The position numbers and the translations under genes are program-made. A DNA stretch of 64,000 nt from Ryuthela nishihirai (Eukaryota > Arthropoda > Arachnida > Araneae > Heptathelidae), in the NCBI GenBank assembly GCA_038380435.1, contig JAWZYU010000013.1, positions 11,297,901-11,361,900 of the forward strand, given 5' to 3'. The notes beneath the pieces were generated by a model that was given only the letters and a program-made list of their open reading frames with translations, ran no database searches and was not told where the DNA came from. Positions 34,762 to 45,096 of the stretch are shown here, piece after piece (the first letter of the stretch is position 1; every line of letters starts with the position of its first letter).

Positions 34762-35179
34762 TACTAAAACAGTGATTCCCAACCTTTTCTGGACCATCGC
34801 CCCCTTTAGAAGTGAACAACATTTTCAACGCCCCCCTAGTCCATAATAGTTAATTTTATATGAAATATTAAAATATTGTTGGATATTATCTGTACCTAAT
34901 TTATCTGTTTATTTATCTATTAAAAATCATAAAGCAGAAATTAATAAAATGACAACCAAATGTACAATAAAATTGTTTATTAAAATTTTAAAAATAAACA
35001 CAGAATCAATAAGAAATAAAAAAATAATGAGATAAACACAAAATTAATAATAAATAAAAAAATTAATGAGATGGTTGAGGCTGGTGGAGTGTTAACAATT
35101 TGTTAATGTCGGGTTCCAATTTCGTTAACATCAATCGCAGATCGCCACGTTCAGTGATGTGTAGTCTGTTCCTCTTCTT

Positions 35180-35443
35180 TCAGGGTAAATTAGCTACTGC
35201 ACTGAATCCACGCTCAACCATATAGGACAAAGGAAATGCGATTAAAAACTTCTGTACTATTGCGCACAATCCAGGGTAGAGAACTGGTATTGATGTTTGA
35301 AGCCAGAACTCTTGGTATCCATGTTTGAATTTTACTTTGAGTACTTCGTTAGTCGTGAGTTCTAAGAGTTCCTCTTCCAAATTTGATGATTCTTCAGTAT
35401 CTGTGTTTGCGAAAGGATCTAAAACCCAACTCGATATATTCAT
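35180..35443 (-). pseudogene. hAT transposase C-terminal fragment
   Basis: SWVLDPFANTD, LQTSIPVLYPGLCAIVQKFL and FPLSYMVERGFSAV match the end of SCAND3/ZBED-type hAT transposases (dimerisation region with the Ser-x-x-ERxFS motif). Only about 85 residues remain of a family usually longer than 600. The stop comes soon after SAVANLP. Confidence 0.85.
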
Positions 35444-35788
35444 GTTTAAAATATCTTGGAAACGCTCTGTAAAATCAACATGAAGAACATTTGCTCCGTA
35501 AACAAGTCATTTCAAGCTCCCATATTCTTGTCGAAACATGTTAAATTGCATGAACCGCATGTTTGCCTACCAACTTGCAAGGACTTGTCACCATCAATCT
35601 ATTCTAAACTAAAACAAATTAGGTATAGGTATACCTAATGCTAATTTAAAAATGCTTATTAACGCGATAACAATAAGATAATTTACAGAGGTAGATAAAA
35701 TATTTATTCATGAAAACAGGTATTTTCAAAGTATTTTATTATATTAAAAAATAATTATAAAAAGAAATATTAAATATAATAAATTTAT

Positions 35789-36324
35789 TATTATTATATT
35801 ATTATTATTGCATCAAGGTTGATTTGCCTATCAGGACGGACACACATGTCCAACATAATAAGCCTGATATAGTAGTGCATGAAAAGGTATTGAATGAGAT
35901 TACAATTATTGAAGTAGGAATAACATCTCAGGATAACCTGCAGACAGTAGAGGTTGAAAGGAAGAGGAAGTATGATCTGCTGGCTAATGAATTGAGCCTA
36001 ATTCACAAATGTAATGTTAATATTATACCTTATATTCTGACGTGGGATGGTATTGTAACTATGTACCATAAAGCATACTCAAAGCGACTTGGAGTGGGAA
36101 AACATATTGAAGCTTATATCCAATCTGTGATCTTGAAGAGAACTTTTGAGAGCATCTCAGTCGACTTCAGACGTACCAGTACGCTGGTAGGCAGCAGCAG
36201 GGAACTTATTGTCCAAGCTGCAGTTGAAAAGCTGTACATGACGGACGAGGTAGTGGATGACCAGAATCACTAGGAAGACACCACAGAATAGAAGAGATAA
36301 AAAGGTTGTCACAGAAAATTCCAT
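35789..36324 (+). mobile_element. Restriction-like endonuclease ORF of an R2/NeSL-type LINE
   Basis: ORF 35,824-36,273 (149 codons, no ATG at its start) contains KPDIVVHEKVLNEITIIEVG, a PD-x(n)-E motif as in PD-(D/E)xK enzymes, then KYDLLANELSLIH, VNIIPYILTWDGIVT and IEAYIQSVILKRTFESIS. I associate this pattern with C-terminal endonuclease domains of site-specific non-LTR retrotransposons. The RT is absent. AT-rich 10-bp repeats TAAATTTATT (35,779-35,788 and 36,325-36,334) could be a target duplication, implying retroposition of the 3' end into hAT-2. This is weak because the repeat is low-complexity. Confidence 0.65.
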
Positions 36325-36466
36325 TAAATTTATTTATTTATTTGACCGCCCCTCTTGACTGCCTCAACACCCTCCATTTGCCTCTGGATCCGCTACCGCC
36401 CCCATGGAAGGCTCCAGCGCCCACTGGGGAGCGGTATCGCCCCCATTGGGAATCTATGTACTAAAA

Positions 36467-37419
36467 CAATACAGATATTAAACATGATTTTATAAATGCA
36501 TTCTGTATTGTCAGATGAATAATAATGAAAGAAAAATTTAATAAAACAAGTTAAAGTGTACTGTATTCACCCCAAACATGTCAAACGTGGTAATGTTGGG
36601 AGACAAATGGGTCAGCTTGTGGCACATCCTCCAAATATGCCTTTCTGCCATGTTAATGGCAGAAAGAGACCATGGCAGAGTAAACAAACAGATTAGTGAG
36701 GGCCACTGAAACTGGGAAAAATGGAGTATGGTGCATTCAAAAATGTCTAAGGAGATATTCAACCCCCTCCCCTCTCTCCCAATTTTTTTTTACATTCTAA
36801 TCTAGCCTCCCACTAGCCACGTTATGTGCTACAGTGGAGACTCAGGGGAGCCTGGGTCCACATTGCCCTGCTCCCCCATCTTGGTGAGTGGGGGGGGGGA
36901 GGGGTGAGAGCCCTGACCAGCATCACTTCTCCCAAGGGCTGATTCTACCCCCCCCCCCCATCCCCATGAAGATCTCGGGTTTCCGAGCACAAGACCTCAG
37001 CTGACCATACCTGGTGAATGCTACTCTCTCTTTTCACATACTTTCCTACAAACTTTTCCTTCCCCAACTTTCGAGAATACTAATTTTTCATCGTACAGTA
37101 AGCTATACTAAAGTTTGGCAATAAAAATTAGAAAATTTTTCTTAAGTTTACCAAAAGATTGGCATATATGTTTGGCTGAAATTTTTACCTAGTATGTTTT
37201 GGCTCTAGTATTAAGGCAGTGCACAAAATAAAAAAAAAGGCTTGCCACTGCACCTTGGTGATTAAATCACCTGATGAAACCTGATTTTATCACCATTAAT
37301 AGTCATGCTCATTATAACAGGTCCTTTCCTTGCTGTACACAGCTTATATGAATTATCTCTATACTGGAGGATTTCTTAGACAGTAGATGGGTCAAATGTG
37401 GTGCTTTCTGTGTGAAATT
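36467..37419. other. Intron sequence with G/C tracts
   Basis: No gene. Long G and C runs near 36,890-36,960 (for example 36,948-36,959) are the only notable features. Confidence 0.5.
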
Positions 37420-37427
37420 GTATAGTG

Positions 37428-37628
37428 CAGGAGTGGGCAAATAACGGCCCGCAGGCCATATTCGGCCCACTAAGATTTTTTGTGGCCCGCCAAGACAGTC
37501 AGAAAAATCCGCCTTGAACCGAGATTTCCTTCCCATGCGTGACTGAAGATTCGTCTCGTATTTTCCACTAGGATGGCCACATCAATATGCATGCGCAGTG
37601 TAGATACGAAAACAATTGCCCACCCCTG
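37428..37628. mobile_element. hAT MITE (family hAT-3), 201 bp
   Basis: Ends CAGGAGTGGGCAAA and, reverse-complemented, CAGGGGTGGGCAATTG. Exact 8-bp duplications GTATAGTG at 37420-37427 and 37629-37636. Subterminal CGGCCCGCAGGCC resembles widespread hAT (ZBED/Buster-like) ends. No coding sequence. It lies 300 bp from a dynein exon. Confidence 0.92.
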
Positions 37629-37934
37629 GTATAGTGGATCATCAGGGAACGATCATGGAATTTCATTCCTTGTCCCTTAGACATTCCTTGGGTGCTAGTG
37701 GCCAAGAGTATACAGTATGTACAGTGCAGTGCTAGCTCTCATTGGTTGAGATTTTATGATGGATAGCATTCACTCTACTGTGCTGTTCAATGTTGAATAG
37801 TTTTATATAGATATATTTTAAACATAAAATATTTCTGAGATAAACAGCGCTATAATGAATAGCGCTGTAATGAATGATGAGGCAGTGCAAAACAAGGTAA
37901 GTCTGTATAATGAATATGTAATATATTTACATAC

Positions 37935-38125
37935 CTTTAATTAGAATCTGAAATTCTTCATGAGAAATGTCATTTCTATCCAAATCAAGTTTTAGAGAAA
38001 GTAGCAAAGTAAAGAGAAATTTGTGATTTTCATATAGTCCTCGACAAGTATATTTAAACACTTCATATGTTAGGAAATCGATAATATTCTGAATTCGAGC
38101 TTTGGGATTTTGCGACTTTTCAGAT
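37935..38125 (-). CDS. DNAH5/8-like: Axonemal dynein heavy chain exon
   Basis: A 191-nt exon with a TTTTTCAG acceptor and a GTATGT donor (from 37,934). The first A completes Arg with the AG of the exon at 44,169. It reads [60 protein letters not shown] and LIK, ending G that joins the exon at 23,495. This is the helical segment after AAA5 in DNAH5/DNAH8 ([27 protein letters not shown]). No stops. Confidence 0.95.
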
Positions 38126-38984
38126 CTGAAAAAGAATAAAATATAACAAATATACAACAGAATAGATTCTTTTCAAAACGCAATATATCATGAGATAAAA
38201 GTGAATGATTTGATAAAAGATGTCTTAGTAATGGCATAAGCAAATGGTGAGAACTAAAAAAAAATTGATGCTCTGGATTAAAAGAAATACAATGCATTAA
38301 AATATGTGGAACCAAGATGTTGGACAAGAACAAATCTAAAATTGTCAATATAGAGAGGGGTGCATTTCACTTGTGCCCACTTGCAATCACAAGTCAGATG
38401 TAGCCTGCAAGCTGGCTCACATGATGTTTCTTAATTTATTGCATTATTGTAGTGATTTTCCTTACTATCCAACATCTAAACATAATAATAGAAAAATAAT
38501 TTTCGGGCCTTTGTGATGCTTTCCATATACACATGTAGAAAGGTGTAGTTGTCCAATCACAAAGAGAAGTAATCATAAGGAATGCAGGAACTACTGAAAG
38601 AAAATTCAAATTGTCTTTTACAGTAATCCTTTTATTTGATTTTAATTATGCAAGAAATATAAAATTTGGCTAATAACTTTTGCAAATATTGTCCCAAGAT
38701 GTATTTTTCTTAAAAGAAAGTGTTAGGTATAATGTTAACTCTAGTATGGAGATTATCCAGCTCTTATATATTTAGGTTGAAAGCTTTCTTGGCCTGCTGG
38801 AGAAAAAGCTGGACCACACTGATACAGAGTATGAGTTGTTAAGATTTGATCCTAATTGTGAAAAGTATAATCCATTCTCACTTTTTTTTGGTAGTGAAGC
38901 CATTTTTTAGGCTAAAGTAGTTAGTATAGTAGTTTTTGACACTCAGGTAGCAAAATATCCCAGTAAAGACTGAAAGTGGGGTGA
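38126..38984. other. AT-rich intron sequence
   Basis: Nothing recognisable apart from short A/T runs. Confidence 0.5.
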
Positions 38985-39235
38985 CTGGTAGCAAATTATC
39001 CTAGAAATAGCAAACAGTACGAACAATGTACATTAAAGGCCTCAGAAAAAGAGGGAGACCTAGAAGGTCTCTCTCTTTTCTGAGGCCTTTAGGAATGAGA
39101 GAAATGTCAAACAGGGCCTTGTCAGAACTGGCATGTCATTAGTCAAATGCAACAGTTGTAGCTACGGATAGATGTGTTTGAAGGACTAAATTACAGTCTG
39201 GCTGACCTGTGTAGCCCAAGGTTGCTTGTGAATTT
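38985..39235 (+). repeat. RTE LINE 3' end with internal hairpin
   Basis: RTE terminal segment (AAAGGCCTCAGAAAAAGAGG, GAAATGTCAAACAGGGCCTT, GATAGATGTGTTTGAAGGAC). Between GAGACCTAGAA and AGGAATG it carries an inverted copy of the preceding ~25 bp (arms 39035-39060 and 39066-39090), which is absent from the other RTE copies. Confidence 0.85.
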
Positions 39236-39399
39236 TATATGCTTGTTATCTTTATAAGCACTTCAGAGGATCATTTAATGTTTCTAAAGTACAGTGTGTC
39301 ATTTCCATACTATGACATTGTGACTGATGCTTTATAAATTTCTCTGGATGTTTCGCATTGTCTCCTGATTGTGATCTCCATCTTCTTTTTTAACTTGAG

Positions 39400-39793
39400 T
39401 TGTTGTGTTGTTTGGGTTGTTTTACCTCTGAGCGGCACTTTTTTGCACACCATGGGCTAAATGACCAGGTCACATGGACCCCGAAGGCTCAGAGAAGGTT
39501 GGGGGAGGGGACCCACTGGAATAGCTGTTGGGAGACAGATGGTAGCCTCCCGTCAAGGCCATCCAGCGTGTTCTTTAAAGTGCACAGGGTATGGCTCCTG
39601 CACACGGGGCCACGGCTTAACGTCCCATCCGATGGACGGTGGCCTTTCCAAGCCCATCGGTGTCCCCTACTGACCATGGGCAGGGTGGGGAATTTTGCGG
39701 AGATAAATCTCAATGCTGACCCAGCTCAGACTCGAACCTGGGAACTACAGATTACGAGCCTGGCGCGCTACCGACTGAGCCACCACCACCCCA
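39400..39793 (-). repeat. SINE1, full-length copy
   Basis: Antisense SINE1 with an intact B-box-like region (CAGACTCGAACCTGGGAACT on the plus strand, 39,727), body and 3' tail (complement of AAAACAACCCAAAC). It is closely similar to 24,739-25,127. Confidence 0.92.
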
Positions 39794-39799
39794 TATGAC

Positions 39800-40640
39800 A
39801 GCTGAAACAGCCTCTTAAAATTACAACTTGAGAGCTGAAATACCCAGTCAAAATAATGAGCTGAACAAAAAAATCAGTGAAATCACTGATCAGTGTAAAG
39901 ACAAAGACCGAACTAGACAGTGTGATAGTCTAAAGGTTGAAATTGATAATGTAAAAAATGATATTGACAGTGTAAAGTAAATGAAATTACTTGTGATTTT
40001 AACACCAAACTTAATACTTTTAAAACTGATTGTGAATGCCAGTTTCAGATTTTAAGAAATGAAATGTTACCTTCTTCTAGTGATAATGGTAATTTTACTA
40101 ACAATAATGCTTTTACACATATTGCTATAAATACAACTAAACCTTCCACATATGATGGTCAATCATCTTGGACAGTATTTAAAACACAATTTGCAGTCAT
40201 CACTAGAGCTAATGAGTGAAATGAATTTCAGAAGGCCAGTTTCTTTGCAGCTTCCTTAAGAAATTCTGCTGTGGAAGTTTTACAGTCTGTTCCAGAAGAG
40301 AAATGACTTGATTATCAAAGTTTGTAACCTGCATTAGAACTCAGGTTTGGTGATAGTTATTTAAAGCAATATAAATAAATAAATAAATAAATAAATACCC
40401 CCTCAAGCAGCTGCTTGCCACAGAGGTCTGATAGGAGCCTGTCAGTTTATATGCCAGAGTAGAAGGTCTGTGAGGATGGCAGGACCTCAGCAGAAAAACA
40501 ACACAAACGTCCATGCCTTATCCAGGGTTCGAACCCAGGTCCCTTAGATCAGTAGTCAAGCGCGCTAACCACTCGGCCACGGGACGGCATTTAAAGCAAT
40601 ACTATAATTTATATATATAAAACCAATTATATAATTATAC
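39800..40640 (+). pseudogene. Ty3/Gypsy gag relic, copy 2
   Basis: The N-terminal part is coiled-coil-like (NNELNKKISEITDQCKDKDR, SLKVEIDNVKNDID). It is followed by the capsid start matching 19.4 kb (TYDGQSSWTVFKTQFAVITR, LRNSAVEVLQS). Stops are present. A SINE2 with a 13-bp target duplication interrupts it at 40,372-40,588. Confidence 0.8.
40372..40588 (-). repeat. SINE2, full-length reference copy
   Basis: Exact 13-bp target duplications ATTTAAAGCAATA (40359-40371 and 40589-40601). On the minus strand the head reads GGCCGAGTGGTTAGCG (A-box) and GGGTTCGAACCC (B-box). The body is CTGCTGAGGTCCTGCC … CAGACCTCTGTGGCAAGCAG, and the tail is (TTTA)n/(AATA)n. Length is 217 bp, inserted in Gypsy gag. 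The tRNA isotype is not clear. Confidence 0.95.
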
Positions 40641-40984
40641 ATTATGGTTTGATTTTTTTAATAAAACAATTTGCAGCTTGTAGAATTTTTTTTTGCTTAT
40701 TATAGGTTTTAATCAATAAAAGTTATAATTTGTGGCTTTGAATTTTTTTTTTTTTTTTTTTTTTTGCTGTTATGGCTCTTGACTCAATAAAAGTTCCTGA
40801 TCCTTTAGAAGTTATTATTCTTGCTTCTGTCCGAATCTTTTTCATAAACATGTCCATATACCCTTCTTGTTGTACTGTTTTTATACATTATATTTCTCAT
40901 GCAATAATTCACATCTGATACTTGTGTATCTGTAATTTCTTATGAAAGACATTGACAGCATATTTGTCTAAGTTTCATTGTATG
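40641..40984. other. AT-rich intron sequence with a T-run
   Basis: A ~24-base T-run at 40,741-40,765. No gene is seen. Confidence 0.5.
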
Positions 40985-41345
40985 ATAGGAGGAGCTTGAA
41001 TATGATTGAATGATGCCATCTGACATTCCACTATACAGGACAGTACTACATCTTATGGATGGCACCAAAAGCCACCTTTGTGTGCTGGTTGAGGCCTATC
41101 AGAACACTAACATAAAGGCTGCGAAGCAGCAGAGAGAGTACCAAACGTCTGCATTACTTATATATTATCGAAATCTTCTGTTCATTCATATCTCTGATTT
41201 TGGTACTTTCGAATTTTGAGCCTTGTATGGCTGGTTGATGCCTATCAGAACGCTGACATTAAGGCCGCGGAGCAGCTGGGAGAGTACCTTAGTTTGTGGT
41301 ATATCTACATTTATGATTTTCTAGGTGCAGGTATGTATCCCGAAA
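40985..41345 (+). repeat. Unclassified dispersed repeat U1, copy 2 (internally duplicated)
   Basis: Matches 11,535-11,830 (minus). It also contains a local duplication: GCTGGTTGAGGCCTATCAGA near 41,077 and GCTGGTTGATGCCTATCAGA near 41,231, each followed by ACATWAAGGC and GCAGC blocks. No class is recognised. Confidence 0.65.
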
Positions 41346-41810
41346 GCTCAGGTTTTCTTAAAATTTAGCGCTTAGTTATGCTTTTTCATTTAATAACAGT
41401 TACAGTACTCTTTGAAATTGAGAAAAAGTAAAGGTTTTGTTTAAAAATTTACTTCTCATTGGAGTGGACCTAAACCACAACTTCCTGATAACATTTCAGG
41501 TACTCTTACCAGTTGAGAAGAATGAGGTTGAGAAAACTAAAAAATAAGAACAATTGATAAGTTATCAGAAAATTGTGGATTCATGTCCTTATCCCAACAA
41601 ATGAATAAAGTATATAAAATCCTTTAATTATGTATTGTTAGAATTGGATCTAGGAGAGGGGGAGCAAGGGCCATGCTCCCCACCTTCATTTTTGAATATT
41701 TAGAATAACAACTGTAATGAAGATAAAAAATATTAAACATATACAATATTCAATAACAGCTTTTCCAGGAAAATTATTTAATACCACTAAATGAAAGGAA
41801 AAATTAATAT
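41346..41810. other. AT-rich intron sequence
   Basis: No supported feature. Confidence 0.5.
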
Positions 41811-42376
41811 TGTTATGACAGATGAACGTGTTACAATGAGTTTGTGTTGGGAATATCATGAATACTCATGTATGCTTCTGCGTGAGAATTAATTAATCAA
41901 TGAATTAGAACAGATCTGAAATATAAGATAGAAGTGTGTTGCTAAAGTTGTGAGATGCAAAAGGAGGCATAATTAAGAGTCTGTGCATGATAGTTTAATG
42001 AATAAATGTTTTTATTTAGTGTGTGTGCCAGAGGTTAACTACTTTATTGGTATGGATTATATTGGTAAGCTGGTGAATAAAAAGGAAAATATTGTCATCT
42101 TGTGCATGGTGATCAATGTATGAAAAGAATTAGTTCTGAAAAACCAGTACACTTAGTAGCAGTTTTATGTATAGTTATTTAGTTATTTAAGAATTTAATA
42201 GATTCTTCTGAAAGCTTATCTTTGTATTATTATAGAGTTTCGTACCAGTTGACTTAGTTTGTTCATAAATAATTTTATCCATACTTTTGTAATAAACTGC
42301 ATTGTATTATAATTTTTATTCACATTTTAACTTGAATTCATGCTCAGTGCTTGCTCATCCATTTTTAATTTGCAAC
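41811..42376 (+). repeat. Probable solo LTR of the Gypsy family
   Basis: Starts TGTTATGACAG and ends TTTGCAACA, with flanks ATAT on both sides (41807-41810, 42377-42380). The 3' part matches the region after the Gypsy pol relic at 22.6-22.73 kb. A polyadenylation-like AATAAA lies near 42,290. The 4-bp duplication is AT-rich, so the boundary is moderate. Confidence 0.6.
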
Positions 42377-42405
42377 AATATAATTAAAAGGTATTCCAGC
42401 TCAAT

Positions 42406-42650
42406 CTAGTTACTCCCCCCCCCCAAAAAAAAAAAAAAAAAAAAAATTCTACAAGGAGGATGTTCCTGGCAGTCCCAATCAAACTGGTTTAATGTTGTTA
42501 TCATTACTTGGGCAGTAGGGAGTGGATGTTGTTCCCAGGCTTCAATTCCCTTATTAGAGCCCTGTGTGGATAGCAAAAGTTCTATCCACATCTGCAAGGC
42601 CTGATCAGCACCAGCATCCACACATATTGACTACTTAATAACTGTTGAGG
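42406..42650 (-). pseudogene. Possible mariner transposase fragment
   Basis: The minus frame contains PTAQVMITTLNQFDWDCQEH followed by PPC, resembling the mariner region L..F.WD..xHPPYSPDL. It then runs into a T-tract. Only about 50 residues are left. Other assignments are possible. Confidence 0.4.
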
Positions 42651-43111
42651 TTTTGCAAATGTTTGAGGTCCGAGGGATGTTTCTAAGTAACAGAAATCAG
42701 CCTAATGGTTTATTAATGCCTAATAATTAGCTAAAATACCCTGTGATAAAAAAGACTATGTTTTAGAAAAATATGCCTTATTAAATATTAGATAAAAATT
42801 TACTAGAATAAATTTTTGCAAATATTTTTCAGTAAATTTACTTTTTCGAATTCAGTTAACTGCAGTTATGGAAAGACTCTCTTTTATTATCCAGTACCTT
42901 CCCTATACATTTCACTATGTAAACAATATGGGGTGGGGGGACACTCCCTTTCTTTACTTAATAACTACCCTACTAACCATTTCACTCTGTAAACTTCATT
43001 ATCTCAATGAGTGATATTTATACAGATTTAATTCTACTTTTTTATGAAACACTTGAGCAATTATTTGAACTTATATTCTGCTTTGCCAACAAAAAGTTCA
43101 CTTCCTCACAT
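42651..43111. other. AT-rich intron sequence
   Basis: No feature supported. Confidence 0.5.
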
Positions 43112-43300
43112 TGTAACGTTCCAAAGATTTAAATATTTTTAAAGTTTTGGATCCTTTGTCTGATCCAATATTTATTCAAGCTCCGGATAGCTAAAGTCGG
43201 GCACCAGGCAATAATTAACAAATTGCCAAATAAAGTTCAATTAGGGTTCGAAAACCAGTGGGCGTTACTTAGCGAGTAAACAACATAAAATAAGTTTCCT
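43112..43300 (-). mobile_element. LTR-like element L1A, copy C (3' part only)
   Basis: On the minus strand it ends TTTGGAACGTTACA and contains TTATTTGGCAATTTG and TGGTGCCCGACTTTAGCTAT, matching the ends of copies A and B. The 5' part is missing. Confidence 0.75.
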
Positions 43301-43360
43301 ACATTTGTGGCTTTACCCAATGCATTTTTTCTGTTCAAAGTGAATATCATCCTCGAAATT

Positions 43361-43684
43361 TCAAATAAAATTTTTTTTCGTTATGTAAAAGTTTTGTATT
43401 TTTTCATTCATGTTAGCATCAATAATGAAGTAATGTTTGCTCACGTTTCTACAGATTTGATCCATTACCTGTTTTAACATTAATTTCTTACCTACAATTT
43501 TATCCACTGCCAGCTTAAAGATAATTTTTTTATTTGCAATTTTATCCACTGTCAGCTTTAATGTCAATCTTTTATCTGTAGAATACTTTTGAATGCAGAT
43601 ACTTGCATCAGTGCAAGGCTCTACCAGTCTCACAATATCGTTGTGAGTTGATGGTGCACCACAATCCAGAAACTTAATAAACAA
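43361..43684 (-). CDS. Unidentified 107-codon ORF with internal repeats
   Basis: Not recognised. It contains three tandem 14-residue units of the form KLxVDKIxxKKxxx (LTLKLTVDKIANKK, IFKLAVDKIVGKKL, MLKQVMDQICRNV), encoded by a 42-bp period (43,454, 43,496, 43,538). The ORF lies inside a dynein intron and is not an exon, because the flanking exons join in phase without it. It may be part of an unknown transposon or chance repeat expansion. I do not assign a function. Confidence 0.25.
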   Translation of the reverse strand: MFIKFLDCGAPSTHNDIVRLVEPCTDASICIQKYSTDKRLTLKLTVDKIANKKIIFKLAVDKIVGKKLMLKQVMDQICRNVSKHYFIIDANMNEKIQNFYITKKNFI

Positions 43685-44168
43685 CAGACCCTAATAGTCA
43701 AATTAAAATGTCAACACACTACATACTATCCAATAGGGATTGCTTCCATAGGGGTTTCATTTGAAATTCATACAATGTTTCCAAGTTCAAGCCAATACTT
43801 GCTAGATTCTGGAGCTGATGAATTCCTTCTATGTATACCAATTTTCCTTTGTGAGGGCACAAATATCACTCATTCCATTATCAACTGGGTTGTGCACTTT
43901 TCATCTAACCCTTATGCTACCACAACCTATAAAATCAAGTTCACGAAGTCTGCATACATGGCCATAAACCATAAACATCTTTAGTGCCATAAAAAAATTA
44001 AAATTTTTTAAAAATATTAAAGTTTGAGCTAATTTTATTATTTACATATATATTTATATACACACAGGGTACAATTCAGTTTTTCTGGCTTAGCATGGTA
44101 AAGGTTATGCAAATGTAGTGATACAAATCATAAGAACTGAAATTCAGAATACAGCAAAATGCACCAAC
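43685..44168. other. AT-rich intron sequence
   Basis: Short unremarkable frames only (for example 43,775-43,984 plus). No feature can be supported. Confidence 0.45.
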
Positions 44169-44283
44169 CTTTCTAGAGAGTTGCCAAATATTCCTAGGAA
44201 CTGCACCAAGGAAGTTTGATACATCAGATTTACTAAGCTCATATCACATATTAGGAAATACAGAATACTTCCTCTTCTAGCCA
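44169..44283 (-). CDS. DNAH5/8-like: Axonemal dynein heavy chain exon (after AAA5)
   Basis: A 115-nt exon with a TTTCCTTCAG acceptor (to 44,284) and a GTTGGT donor (from 44,168). It reads [20 protein letters not shown] and [17 protein letters not shown], then AG, which joins the A of the exon at 38,125 to give Arg-SEKS. This is the [27 protein letters not shown] motif of DNAH5/DNAH8-type chains, just after the AAA5 domain. The leading TG probably completes a Val from the previous exon (R-P-V-A), which I do not find below 64 kb. It is too short for a simple ORF scan. Confidence 0.93.
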
Positions 44284-45096
44284 CTGAAGGAAATTGTTAT
44301 TTATACAATATATTAATATATATTTTATACTTAAAAACAAAATACTACAGGAACAATTATTGAAATTTAATAAAAACAGAGCATAAAATTTTTCAAAATC
44401 TGAATGAAAAAAAAAAAGCAGATTTATAGTGATAATTGAAAAAAAGTGCTGAAATATTTATTTCTTAACAATTCTTTCCAGCACAGACATTTCTATTGAC
44501 TTTAATTATTGTATCTCTGATCATATTAACACTTGTCTGGACATGGGTATGTAACGAAACACTGGTACTACAGTATGATTACTGTACATCTTTAATTCAG
44601 TGGCTCCTCATAATCTTCAAAATAGGTGGGGCCAGTATACCATAGAGTGAAGACAACTCACAGGGATGGAGGGGAGAATGATTGTCAGTAATGCCACACT
44701 TTCATCATCCAATATTGTGAGGTTTGAGTCCCTCAAAAAAAAAAAGGTTTTTGCTCTGCCAACCCCCATTCTAACCTTGGAAAGCGAACACTGATAAGAT
44801 TGATAAGTTTTATATATATCATAAAAAATGTTTGTAGATGAACTTTTTGTTCAGGAATTTGTGCTATTTGGATTAATTGTTTCTGATTGGATTATTCTGA
44901 TATAAAATTGCATTACAGCTCTGTTCCACACTTTAAAAAAAATCCACTATAACTAAATAATCCAACAGTAGACAACTAGCCCAAACAATGCAAATTCCTG
45001 AACAAGATGCTTCCATTCCACAGTTAAAACAAAACAAGACTAAATAATCCAATCAATAAACCTTATTAACAATTTTCTGGAATATACTGTTGCAAA
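44284..45096. other. AT-rich sequence, no gene
   Basis: A 15-bp inverted pair TTGTTCAGGAATTTG / CAAATTCCTGAACAA (about 44,850 and 44,991) is the only structure seen. Confidence 0.45.

Larger units (their letters stand above)
34770..36458. mobile_element. hAT element (family hAT-2) carrying an endonuclease ORF
   Basis: Complete insertion with exact 8-bp target duplications TACTAAAA (34762-34769 and 36459-36466) and ends CAGTGATTCCCAA / CATAGATTCCCAA. GCCCCC-rich subterminal repeats are present at both sides. The interior holds a minus-strand hAT transposase C-terminus (35,180-35,443) and, in the opposite orientation, a restriction-like endonuclease ORF (35,824-36,273). It is non-autonomous. 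Confidence 0.9.

Noticed and set aside
36880..36960. G-quadruplex or CpG-island promoter
   Set aside because: Only homopolymer-like G and C runs are present, with no CpG enrichment or adjoining first exon.
38070..38348. Extension of the dynein exon upstream into the overlapping open frame
   Set aside because: Upstream residues do not match the family, a CAG acceptor sits at the homology border, and the exon at 44,169 supplies the expected preceding residues in phase.
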